In this document: one piece after another, positions 1 through 4,629 of the stretch
Layout of the letters: each line of letters begins with the position of its first letter
Numbering within the stretch: position 1 is the first letter of the stretch
Origin: an uncultured Cocleimonas sp.
GTDB lineage: Bacteria; Pseudomonadota; Gammaproteobacteria; Thiotrichales; Thiotrichaceae
NCBI GenBank assembly: GCA_937974135.1
Contig: CALJIH010000051.1
Location: 1 to 5,339, forward strand
Reading direction: 5' to 3'
DNA: 5,339 nucleotides
Made by a program: the position numbers and the translations under genes
Notes under the pieces: generated by a model
Databases searched by the model: none
Seen by the model: only the letters and a program-made list of their open reading frames with translations
Told to the model about the DNA's origin: nothing

Positions 1-48
1 TCTCATTCAAACTTAAATAACTTAACTAAATTTTGAAGGATAAATATT

Positions 49-300
49 ATGAACATTACAGTAAAAACAGTTTTAACAAGCGCACTTTTAACAGCAGTTA
101 TCGCAGGTACATCTGCAAATGCAGGTAGAGCAGAATTACCATCATTTGATAATGACAACATTGTAGTAACAGCAGCTGAAAAAGTATTTTTAAACACTTC
201 TGGTGGTATGGCTCAACAATCAATTGCATACGCTGACTCAGTAAGTATTAAAAAAGTAAGCTTTCAAGCTCCAGTAGCTAACCAAGAAATTAACCGTTAA
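49..300 (+). CDS. Small secreted protein, first of a tandem pair (unknown function)
   Basis: This encodes an 83-residue protein that I do not recognise. The ATG is preceded by a good Shine-Dalgarno sequence (GAAGGA at 35-40, 8 nt spacing). Residues 1-25 form a classic Sec signal peptide: Lys6, a hydrophobic core, then a Ala-Asn-Ala cleavage motif at 23-25. That leaves a mature chain of about 58 residues with no cysteine and no membrane segment. The mature part has an acidic N-terminal stretch and ends in APVANQEINR. The next gene (333-512) shares the signal peptide style, a Ser-Val-x-x-x-Lys-Val-Ser segment and the terminal Asn-Arg, so the two look like paralogs; this one has about 24 extra residues in the middle. 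The gap to that gene is 32 nt and a terminator follows it, which suggests co-transcription. Export to the periplasm or outside is inferred, and no activity can be assigned. Confidence 0.75.
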   Translation: MNITVKTVLTSALLTAVIAGTSANAGRAELPSFDNDNIVVTAAEKVFLNTSGGMAQQSIAYADSVSIKKVSFQAPVANQEINR

Positions 301-332
301 TCGGTACTTATAAAACTTAAAGGTATAAAATT

Positions 333-512
333 ATGAACACTAAAGCAATCTTAGCAAGCTCACTTTTCACTGCTCTATTAATAGGAGCTTCTGCAAACGC
401 AAATATGGTTGGAGATTTAACAGATTACGTTGATAACTCAGCATCAGTTGAATTACAAAAAGTAAGTGTAGAATTATCAGCGCCAAGTTATACACAACAA
501 GTGAACCGATAA
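333..512 (+). CDS. Very small secreted protein, second of the tandem pair
   Basis: This 59-codon gene starts at ATG 333 behind AAAGG (319-323) and ends with TAA at 510-512. The product begins MNTKAILASS and has a Sec signal peptide ending in Ala-Asn-Ala at residues 21-23, giving a mature peptide of only about 36 residues. The mature part is acidic at its start (Asp28, Asp31, Asp34) and ends APSYTQQVNR. Compared with the 49-300 product, the signal peptide and the last 20 or so residues align (SVELQKVS against SVSIKKVS, and QQVNR against NQEINR), while the central part is missing. The conserved C-terminal end and the good ribosome binding site argue that it is a real gene despite its size. The function is unknown. 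A secreted peptide, a processed signal or a surface component are all possible, and none is shown by the sequence. Confidence 0.68.
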   Translation: MNTKAILASSLFTALLIGASANANMVGDLTDYVDNSASVELQKVSVELSAPSYTQQVNR

Positions 513-544
513 GCACAAATAAACATTTAAACTCTTCTCTCTGA

Positions 545-571
545 CCCTAAACATTTGTTTAGGGTTTTTTT
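545..571 (+). terminator. Intrinsic terminator after the small secreted gene pair
   Basis: CCCTAAAC (545-552) and GTTTAGGG (557-564) form a perfect 8-bp stem with an ATTT loop, followed directly by seven T residues (565-571). It lies 32 nt after the stop codon of the second small gene, so it probably ends a two-gene transcript. There is no T run on the other side, so it should work only on the plus strand. Confidence 0.92.
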
Positions 572-709
572 ATGTCTAAAAAAAATCCCTGTTATTGATA
601 CCTCAGCTTTTAGATCTTTAAAAAACGCAAGTTTGAACTACAAATAAGCATTAAAATTATACGCGTTATTGTGATGAGAGATTGTCACTAAAACGTACAT
701 AAAGTCGAA

Positions 710-728
710 AATAGTAAACGGTACTATT
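710..728 (-). repeat. Hairpin downstream of tRNA-Phe, possible weak terminator
   Basis: AATAGTA (710-716) and TACTATT (722-728) are a perfect 7-bp inverted repeat around a 5-nt loop. On the minus strand it lies about 58 nt past the 3' end of tRNA-Phe and is followed by a short TTTT, so it could end the tRNA precursor. The stem is AT-rich and the T run is short, so this role is tentative. The rest of 572-786 shows no reading frame I believe, apart from a 10-bp palindrome ATTGATCAAT at 726-735 and a direct repeat AAAACGCAAG at 622-631 and 767-776. Confidence 0.35.
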
Positions 729-786
729 GATCAATATGAGTATCAAAAGGGAGGTGTTGTAGCATGAAAACGCAAGAAGTTTCTCA

Positions 787-862
787 TGGTGGCCCGAGGT
801 GGAATCGAACCACCGACACGAGGATTTTCAATCCTCTGCTCTACCAACTGAGCTATCGGGCC
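787..862 (-). tRNA. tRNA-Phe (anticodon GAA)
   Basis: Read on the minus strand, this is a complete 76-nt tRNA. The acceptor stem is GGCCCGA pairing with TCGGGCC, followed by discriminator A and an encoded CCA (787-789). The D arm contains AGCTCAGTTGGTAGAGC. The anticodon stem GAGGA/TCCTC encloses the loop TTGAAAA, with anticodon GAA at 827-829. The T arm is GGTGG-TTCGATT-CCACC. The sequence follows the E. coli tRNA-Phe pattern closely. The encoded CCA fits a gammaproteobacterial genome. It is transcribed alone in this window, divergently from trmL, from the promoter at 877-905. Confidence 0.98.
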
Positions 863-876
863 GTAGAGAGGGCGCT

Positions 877-905
877 ATTAGAGCGTTTTCAGGTATAGTT
901 GTCAA
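877..905 (-). promoter_or_regulatory. Sigma70 promoter for tRNA-Phe
   Basis: On the minus strand, a perfect -35 box TTGACA (900-905) is separated by exactly 17 nt from the -10 box TCTAAT (877-882). The discriminator that follows is GC-rich (AGCGCCC), as is usual for stable-RNA promoters under stringent (ppGpp/DksA) control. The predicted start near 870 would give a leader of about 8 nt before the mature tRNA 5' end at 862. The stringent-control role is known for this promoter class and is not shown here. Confidence 0.88.
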
Positions 906-910
906 GTGCT

Positions 911-947
911 AACTGAGCTTAAACGACGAGAGTTTTTAATCCTCTGC
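911..947 (-). pseudogene. Degenerate tRNA-Phe-like fragments
   Basis: On the minus strand, 947 down to 924 matches the anticodon-arm part of the neighbouring tRNA-Phe (841 down to 816) at 21 of 24 positions with one 2-nt gap. Next to it, 919 down to 911 is identical to the D-arm segment AGCTCAGTT. The order is anticodon arm first, then D arm, the reverse of a real tRNA. The anticodon stem no longer pairs fully and there is no acceptor stem, so this cannot be a working tRNA. It looks like debris of one or two former tRNA copies upstream of the present promoter. The 9-nt D-arm match alone could be chance; the 24-nt match is harder to dismiss. Confidence 0.5.
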
Positions 948-1052
948 AAAGCGTTAAAAATAATGAATAAATCCCTAGTATTTTTTGCCATAAGTTACTT
1001 ATTATGCTGAGACTTTGCGACATTTTATTCAATCAAAGCGATACTTAAAAAT

Positions 1053-1517
1053 ATGTTTGAAATAGCTCTCTTCGAACCTGAGATACCACCAAATACGGGT
1101 AACATAATGCGTCTCTGTGCAAACACAGGCTGTCGCTTGCATTTGATTCATCCTTTGGGCTTTGATTTAGATGAAAAAAAGCTTAGACGTGCCGGTATGG
1201 ACTATCGTGATCTTGCGACGATTCAAGAGCATGAAAACTATGCAGCATTTTTAACAGCTAATCCTGAGAAAACAATCTATGGATTAACCACTAAAGGCAG
1301 CAAGAATTACTGCGAGGTTGATTTTACCCCAAACTCAATCTTATTATTTGGTCCTGAGACTCGTGGATTGCCAGACGATGTTCTACACTCTTTATCAACC
1401 GAGCATAAATTACGACTTCCAATGCATCCCGAAAGCCGTAGTTTGAACTTATCCAATACTGTTGCGATTGTTACTTATGAAGCATTGCGACAAAATGGTT
1501 TTGTAGGTCTCGCATAA
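1053..1517 (+). CDS. trmL: tRNA (cytidine/uridine-34-2'-O)-methyltransferase TrmL
   Basis: This is a 154-residue SPOUT-family (SpoU class) methyltransferase, close to the 157 residues of E. coli TrmL (YibK). The family uses S-adenosylmethionine to 2'-O-methylate the wobble base of the tRNA-Leu isoacceptors CAA and UAA, acting in the cytoplasm as a knotted dimer. All three family motifs are present: NTGNIMRLC at 14-22 with Asn14 and Arg20, LFGPETRGLP at 98-107 (Glu102, Arg104; SAM-binding knot), and SRSLNLSNTVAIV at 128-140 (Ser130, Asn132, Asn135). The N-terminal FEPEIPPNTGN block matches the E. coli start, supporting ATG 1053. There is no visible Shine-Dalgarno sequence. ribF follows after 62 nt in the same direction, with no terminator seen between them, so read-through is possible. 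Confidence 0.95.
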   Translation: MFEIALFEPEIPPNTGNIMRLCANTGCRLHLIHPLGFDLDEKKLRRAGMDYRDLATIQEHENYAAFLTANPEKTIYGLTTKGSKNYCEVDFTPNSILLFGPETRGLPDDVLHSLSTEHKLRLPMHPESRSLNLSNTVAIVTYEALRQNGFVGLA

Positions 1518-1579
1518 CCTTGTGCTGAATGATTCGATATCAAATTGCTATCTCAATAATGCTCGCCTAAACTACTAAA

Positions 1580-2500
1580 ATGAAATTTATCAACGGTCTT
1601 AAATCATTAAAAAGCAATCAACAAGAATGCGTTGCGACCATTGGTAACTTTGATGGCTTACATCTTGGCCATCAAACTATCTTGGCGAATTTAAAAGACA
1701 AAGCGAATGAGTTAAAACTACCTTTAACCGTGATAAGTTTCGAGCCTTTGCCTGCCGAATATTTCATGCTAGAGCCACCAGCAAGAATTTATCCGTTACG
1801 CGATAAAGTTAAACAACTATCTAATCTTGGGGTTACTAATTTCTTATGCTTAAAATTTAATTCTGAGCTTGCAAGTAGCCCACCTGTTGAATTTATCAAA
1901 AGTATTCTCATTGATAAGCTCAATGTTAAGTATTTGGCGGTTGGTGATGATTTTCGGTTTGGTTATAAAAGAGAAGGCGGCTTTACCTTATTAAAAGAAG
2001 TAGGTGAAGCAAACGGAATGATCGTTGAAGATACATCTACCCAAGTTCTAGACGGTGAAAGAATTAGCAGTACCCGCATCCGTGAAGCGCTAAGCATAGC
2101 TGATTTAAAAACAGCTAATAATCTTTTGGGACATAAATATCAACTAAACGGTAGGGTGCGCCATGGTGATAAGCGCGGCAGAACGATTGGTTTTCCAACG
2201 CTTAACATGAAAGTAACCAATAATATTGCACTTAAGTTTGGTGTATACGCCGTTAAAGTTCATGGTTTAAATGACAACTTAAAAATAGGGGTAGCAAATC
2301 TTGGAACTCGCCCAACCGTAAATGGTATTGAAAATCGATTGGAAACCCATTTATTTGATTTCGAAAAAGATGTATATGGAGAATACATTGATGTCGAATT
2401 TGTAGATTTTATTCGTGCAGAGCAAAAGTTTGAAAGCTTCGAGGACTTAAAACTACAAATTGATATCGATGCAAATAAAGCCAAAAAAATACTTAGCTAA
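1580..2500 (+). CDS. ribF: Bifunctional riboflavin kinase / FMN adenylyltransferase RibF
   Basis: This 306-residue protein phosphorylates riboflavin to FMN and then adenylates FMN to FAD. The N-terminal FAD synthetase domain (about 1-180) has the nucleotidyltransferase motif TIGNFDGLHLGH at 20-31, the VGDDFRFG block at 121-128 and ISSTRIR at 162-168. The C-terminal riboflavin kinase domain (about 183-306) has GFPTLN at 204-209, GVYAV at 221-225, ANLGTRPT at 239-246 and ETHLFDF at 255-261, where Glu255 fits the catalytic position. Length and motif order are those of the full bifunctional enzyme. The start at ATG 1580 agrees with the family N-terminus, although no Shine-Dalgarno sequence is visible. 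In many gammaproteobacteria ribF sits before ileS and lspA; here the following gene is a convergent lipoprotein gene 20 nt away, so that arrangement is absent. Confidence 0.97.
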   Translation: MKFINGLKSLKSNQQECVATIGNFDGLHLGHQTILANLKDKANELKLPLTVISFEPLPAEYFMLEPPARIYPLRDKVKQLSNLGVTNFLCLKFNSELASSPPVEFIKSILIDKLNVKYLAVGDDFRFGYKREGGFTLLKEVGEANGMIVEDTSTQVLDGERISSTRIREALSIADLKTANNLLGHKYQLNGRVRHGDKRGRTIGFPTLNMKVTNNIALKFGVYAVKVHGLNDNLKIGVANLGTRPTVNGIENRLETHLFDFEKDVYGEYIDVEFVDFIRAEQKFESFEDLKLQIDIDANKAKKILS

Positions 2501-2509
2501 GAGTATTTT
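2486..2509. terminator. Probable shared terminator between convergent genes
   Basis: AAAATACT (2486-2493) and AGTATTTT (2502-2509) form a perfect 8-bp stem with an 8-nt loop that contains the ribF stop codon region. Read on the minus strand it is followed by an uninterrupted T run (2489 down to 2483), which fits termination of the lipoprotein gene. On the plus strand only TTTT follows, so it would end ribF less well. The AT-rich stem makes it a weak terminator by sequence. Confidence 0.55.
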
Positions 2510-2520
2510 CTTAAGTGTTT

Positions 2521-3108
2521 CTAATTTTTTCGATTGTTTATAAATTTACTCGGAATTGATTTTCGATATTCTTGAATATAATTTTTCACAGCCTCTTTGT
2601 ATTGTTCAACGCTGCGCTTAAAACTATTTCTACTTTTGTCATAAACACCAATTTTGTGATCGAATTTTACCAACTGATTAATCTCTATAAAAAACTCATC
2701 GGATAAAGGATTACTTTCACTCTGGTAATCTAATGCTTGCTTATACGTATTCTCTACGAAGTCTTTGCTAAAAGCTGATAATTCTTTACAAGCAGAAATT
2801 AAATTTTGTGTAGCCGTATCATTCGCCTTAACTCCCTTACTTGATATTTTATCAACTGCCCTTGTATAGGTATCGATGGTGTTTCTTAAGGTAATAGCGT
2901 CAAAGTCATTGATTTGTTTATATGACTCTGCAAATTTTTCGGGATTAAAATGATAAAAAAGTTTAACGTAATGCGCTCGCGCATAAACAATTGATTCATC
3001 TCCTAAGATCGTACATTGTTTTAATATTTGGAACCTATCTACGCTATTACATCCGCTAATAAATAACAGCACTAAGCATGCCAACACAAATTTACTCATT
3101 ATTTTCAT
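2521..3108 (-). CDS. Putative outer-membrane lipoprotein, unknown family
   Basis: This 195-residue protein starts MKIMSKF and has a lipoprotein signal peptide: Lys6, a hydrophobic core at 7-18, and the lipobox Ile-Ser-Gly-Cys with the acylated Cys20. Position +2 is Asn, not Asp, which by the Lol rule favours the outer membrane. The mature chain is polar and appears mostly helical, with no transmembrane segment and a basic C-terminal tail (KFINNRKN). Cys32 and a second cysteine near residue 107 could pair in the periplasm. I do not recognise the family. The second Met (codon 4) could also be a start, but the first lies at a normal distance from weak AAG-rich sequence, and neither has a strong Shine-Dalgarno of its own. 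A stronger one (AGGAAGG at 3140-3146) serves a short upstream frame. The gene is convergent with ribF. Confidence 0.78.
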   Translation of the reverse strand: MKIMSKFVLACLVLLFISGCNSVDRFQILKQCTILGDESIVYARAHYVKLFYHFNPEKFAESYKQINDFDAITLRNTIDTYTRAVDKISSKGVKANDTATQNLISACKELSAFSKDFVENTYKQALDYQSESNPLSDEFFIEINQLVKFDHKIGVYDKSRNSFKRSVEQYKEAVKNYIQEYRKSIPSKFINNRKN

Positions 3109-3128
3109 TTAATCATCTTGCTCAGCAT
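3105..3128 (-). CDS. Possible 7-codon upstream reading frame of the lipoprotein gene
   Basis: On the minus strand, an ATG at 3128 opens a frame encoding MLSKMIK that stops at TGA (3105-3107). This TGA overlaps the lipoprotein ATG as ATGA, a typical arrangement for coupled translation. The only strong Shine-Dalgarno nearby, AGGAAGG (3140-3146), lies 11 nt before this ATG and about 31 nt before the lipoprotein ATG. The peptide is probably not functional itself; if used, it would serve to load ribosomes for the lipoprotein gene. A chance arrangement is possible. Confidence 0.3.
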   Translation of the reverse strand: MLSKMIK

Positions 3129-3242
3129 TACTACATATACCTTCCTAAATAATAGTACTGTGAAAAAATAATACAAATGATACGTAAGATAATAGCGAGT
3201 AATAATTCTATGATGAGAATAAGATAAATTCATTATTCTTTA

Positions 3243-3271
3243 AAAGACACCCCCCCACTTTTAGGCGGTTT
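3243..3271 (+). repeat. C-rich repeat, left copy (inverted relative to 5311-5339)
   Basis: The unit starts AAAGACA, runs through seven C residues (3250-3256) and continues ACTTTTA, then GGCGGTTT. The reverse complement of 5311-5339 matches it at 20 of the first 21 positions and about 25 of 29 overall, differing at one C/T, at GG/TA and at one G/C. The run of C in an otherwise AT-rich intergenic stretch is striking. The two copies face each other, as the ends of a mobile element would, but each also lies upstream of a gene (the ankyrin gene here), so a dispersed or regulatory repeat is equally possible. Confidence 0.72.
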
Positions 3272-3364
3272 ATAGATCTTTACTTTTGGGTCAGCTAAAG
3301 CTGATATCTTCATTTCGTTTAAGCTAAATGAAATTAGGTTTATACCATTTAGATAATCGAATCT

Positions 3365-3382
3365 GATAATTGGTCAATTATC
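3365..3382. repeat. Near-perfect palindrome, operator or weak terminator
   Basis: GATAATTG and CAATTATC form an 8-bp perfect inverted repeat with a 2-nt centre, followed by TTTGTTTTTT. It could be a dimeric repressor site or, as RNA, an AT-rich hairpin with a T tract. A second copy of AGATAAT at 3351-3357 can pair with ATTATCT at 3377-3383 instead, so two exclusive foldings are possible. The function is unknown. Confidence 0.45.
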
Positions 3383-3404
3383 TTTGTTTTTTATACCTTT
3401 ATCC

Positions 3405-3423
3405 GAAGCAAGGTTTTTGCTTC
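3405..3423 (+). repeat. Hairpin in the ankyrin gene leader
   Basis: GAAGCAA (3405-3411) and TTGCTTC (3417-3423) form a perfect 7-bp stem around GGTTT and are followed by AACTTTTATAAA. It ends 54 nt before the ankyrin start codon. It could terminate an upstream transcript or shape the 5' leader; the T run is too broken to call a terminator. Confidence 0.45.
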
Positions 3424-3468
3424 AACTTTTATAAATATACTGTTTATTCATTAGGGGAAATATTAAAC

Positions 3469-3473
3469 GAGGA
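3469..3473 (+). promoter_or_regulatory. Ribosome binding site fixing the ankyrin gene start
   Basis: GAGGA lies 4 nt before ATG 3478, which begins a clean signal peptide. The upstream TTG at 3370 in the same frame has no such site, so translation is placed at 3478. Confidence 0.75.
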
Positions 3474-3477
3474 TATT

Positions 3478-4071
3478 ATGCGCAACTTTAATCTTATATT
3501 TTTAGCAGCTTTGTTAACAAGTATGCTATTTCAAACAACTGCTCAAGCGCAAACTCCTGAAGAGCAACAAAGAATTCGTGAAATGCGTTTATTAGAGTGG
3601 CATGCACAAGAACAAGCTCAATTTAATGCTGCTCAAACACAAAATATTTCTTTGGATCAACCCTATCAGCCTGAATCTGTGCCAGAAACAACAGCTGCTC
3701 CAAACAGAGAAGATCTATTCAATGCCGCAAGTGCTGGTAATATTCAGCAGATGAGTAAATTACTCGCCGAAGGTTTAGACGTAAATATTTCTAATTCAGA
3801 ACGAGAAACAGCGCTACACATGGCAGCAGCAAGAGGGCACTTTGAAGCAGTCATGTTTTTAGTAAGAAACGGCGCTTGGGTGAATGCACCAACGATTAAA
3901 AATTGGATTCCATTGCATCATGCCGTTCGTTTTCGTCATCCAAATATTGTTAATTTTTTGATCCAACGCGGGTCATCAGCATCTTCAAGAACATCAGATG
4001 GTTTGAGTGCTATTGATATGGCAAGAAATAATAACGATTACCGCATGCTATCTATAATGGGTGCACGATAA
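3478..4071 (+). CDS. Secreted ankyrin-repeat protein
   Basis: This 197-residue protein starts MRNFNLIFLA. Residues 1-24 are a Sec signal peptide with an Ala-Gln-Ala cleavage site at 22-24. Residues 25-56 are Gln/Glu/Ala-rich and probably helical (PEEQQRIREMRLLEW), followed by a Pro/Thr linker (57-76). Ankyrin repeats then follow: repeat 1 about 77-108 (LFNAASAGNIQQMSKLL), repeat 2 about 109-141 (TALHMAAARGH), repeat 3 about 142-174 (PLHHAVRFRHPNIVNFL) and a partial capping repeat 175-197 (SAIDMARNN). Ankyrin repeats bind proteins; with the signal peptide they should act in the periplasm or outside the cell. No catalytic domain is present. Partners are unknown; small periplasmic ankyrin proteins such as the AnkB type are one comparison, at the level of architecture only. 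The gene stands alone, 174 nt before the next one. Confidence 0.9.
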   Translation: MRNFNLIFLAALLTSMLFQTTAQAQTPEEQQRIREMRLLEWHAQEQAQFNAAQTQNISLDQPYQPESVPETTAAPNREDLFNAASAGNIQQMSKLLAEGLDVNISNSERETALHMAAARGHFEAVMFLVRNGAWVNAPTIKNWIPLHHAVRFRHPNIVNFLIQRGSSASSRTSDGLSAIDMARNNNDYRMLSIMGAR

Positions 4072-4109
4072 AAGCTCTATTCAATAAAATCTTAAAAAAA
4101 CATCCAGTT

Positions 4110-4178
4110 ATTACCACGACTTTCAGAAGGACAAAAAGTCACGATTAATGGTAATTAATACCTTAAAAGCCACCATTA
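4110..4178 (+). repeat. Cluster of overlapping inverted repeats after the ankyrin gene
   Basis: ATTACCA (4110-4116) pairs with TGGTAAT (4149-4155), enclosing GACTTT/AAAGTC (4118-4123 and 4135-4140). The shared part also lies in TAATGGT (4146-4152), which can pair instead with ACCATTA (4172-4178). The two foldings exclude each other, as in an attenuator, but all stems are 6-7 bp and there is no T run. It sits between the ankyrin gene and the next small gene; I see nothing else in this gap. Confidence 0.35.
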
Positions 4179-4245
4179 GTTTGATCGGTGTACTCACTAA
4201 TTCGCATATTCAGCTTCATAATTATATTTCTTTTATGAACTGTGT

Positions 4246-4572
4246 ATGTCGATGTCAAAAAAAACAATATGCATTTGCTTAAGCCTACTTTTATTGATTA
4301 GCTTATCTTTTCAAACACAGGCAGCAAGTACTTCTACTAACATAAAAATTGGGGTAGTTATTAAGTCTATACAGCAGTGTAATTATGATTTTTCTTTACT
4401 AAAATCATCCGGTTCTCATTCATTTGCAAATAATTACGGCTTACATTCTTCTTCATGCGATAGTAGTAACCAGAAAATGCAACAACACGTAAAAAATGTT
4501 TTTTACACAACAAACACTGAAATCGACACCATGAATGATAGTCGTATTAGAGTATTCATGACCGTTCAATAA
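4246..4572 (+). CDS. Small secreted protein with two cysteines, unknown function
   Basis: This 108-residue protein starts MSMSKKTICI. Residues 1-26 form a signal peptide: Lys5-Lys6, a strong hydrophobic core rich in Leu/Ile/Ser, and a Thr-Gln-Ala cleavage site at 24-26. The mature chain of about 82 residues begins with a Thr/Ser stretch and an amphipathic beta-like segment (NIKIGVVIKSIQQC). It has exactly two cysteines, Cys45 and Cys71, that could form a disulfide after export, and a Ser/Asn/His-rich middle (53-75). It ends with a beta-like RIRVFMTVQ. The pattern of beta-strand, Cys and terminal beta-strand is loosely like small secreted beta-sandwich proteins, but I cannot assign a family. 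Met3 (4252) is an equally possible start; neither has a Shine-Dalgarno. The gene is convergent with the esterase gene, and only weak AT hairpins lie between them. Confidence 0.65.
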   Translation: MSMSKKTICICLSLLLLISLSFQTQAASTSTNIKIGVVIKSIQQCNYDFSLLKSSGSHSFANNYGLHSSSCDSSNQKMQQHVKNVFYTTNTEIDTMNDSRIRVFMTVQ

Positions 4573-4629
4573 TATAATATTGGTTTTCAATACTTATTTT
4601 AATATTAACCCGTGCAATCCAAACGATAG

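Larger units (their letters stand above)
3272..3477 (+). other. Noncoding leader of the ankyrin gene, several hairpins
   Basis: Together with 3109-3242 this makes 369 nt without a convincing gene. From left to right it holds TCAGC-TAAA-GCTGA (3291-3304), TTCATTT/AAATGAA (3309-3315 and 3326-3332) and the two hairpins listed separately. The frame of the ankyrin gene is open back to a TTG at 3370, but that extension (YLCFLYLYPK and following) looks like translated noncoding sequence and precedes a proper signal peptide. A -10-like TATACT (3436-3441) has no matching -35 box, so I do not call a promoter. 3109-3242 shows only AT-rich sequence and the Shine-Dalgarno at 3140-3146. Confidence 0.5.

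Noticed and set aside
3..197. Minus-strand 64-codon frame
   Set aside because: It overlaps the first small secreted gene, which has a signal peptide, a ribosome binding site and a paralog. It is a shadow frame.
671..690. CRP-like TGTGA ... TCACT
   Set aside because: The half-sites are 10 nt apart, not the 6 nt needed for a CRP site.
745..760. Possible degenerate third copy of the C-rich repeat (AAAAGGGAGGTGTT)
   Set aside because: Only a short G-rich core agrees and it needs gaps, so it is not separable from chance.
764..898. A 44-codon plus-strand frame (MKTQEVSHGG) behind a strong AAGGGAGGTG
   Set aside because: It runs antisense through the whole tRNA-Phe gene and into its promoter, so its sequence is dictated by the tRNA. 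Such frames are a known source of false gene calls.
2260..2484. Minus-strand 74-codon frame
   Set aside because: It lies entirely inside the riboflavin kinase domain of ribF, where the conserved motifs explain the sequence.
3370..3477. 36-codon N-terminal extension of the ankyrin gene from TTG
   Set aside because: It would bury the signal peptide, has no ribosome binding site, and overlaps the hairpins of the leader.
4575..4607. TAATATT/AATATTA and TATTG/CAATA hairpins between the 4246 gene and the esterase gene
   Set aside because: Stems are short and almost only A-T pairs, with no proper T run, so I do not call a terminator.
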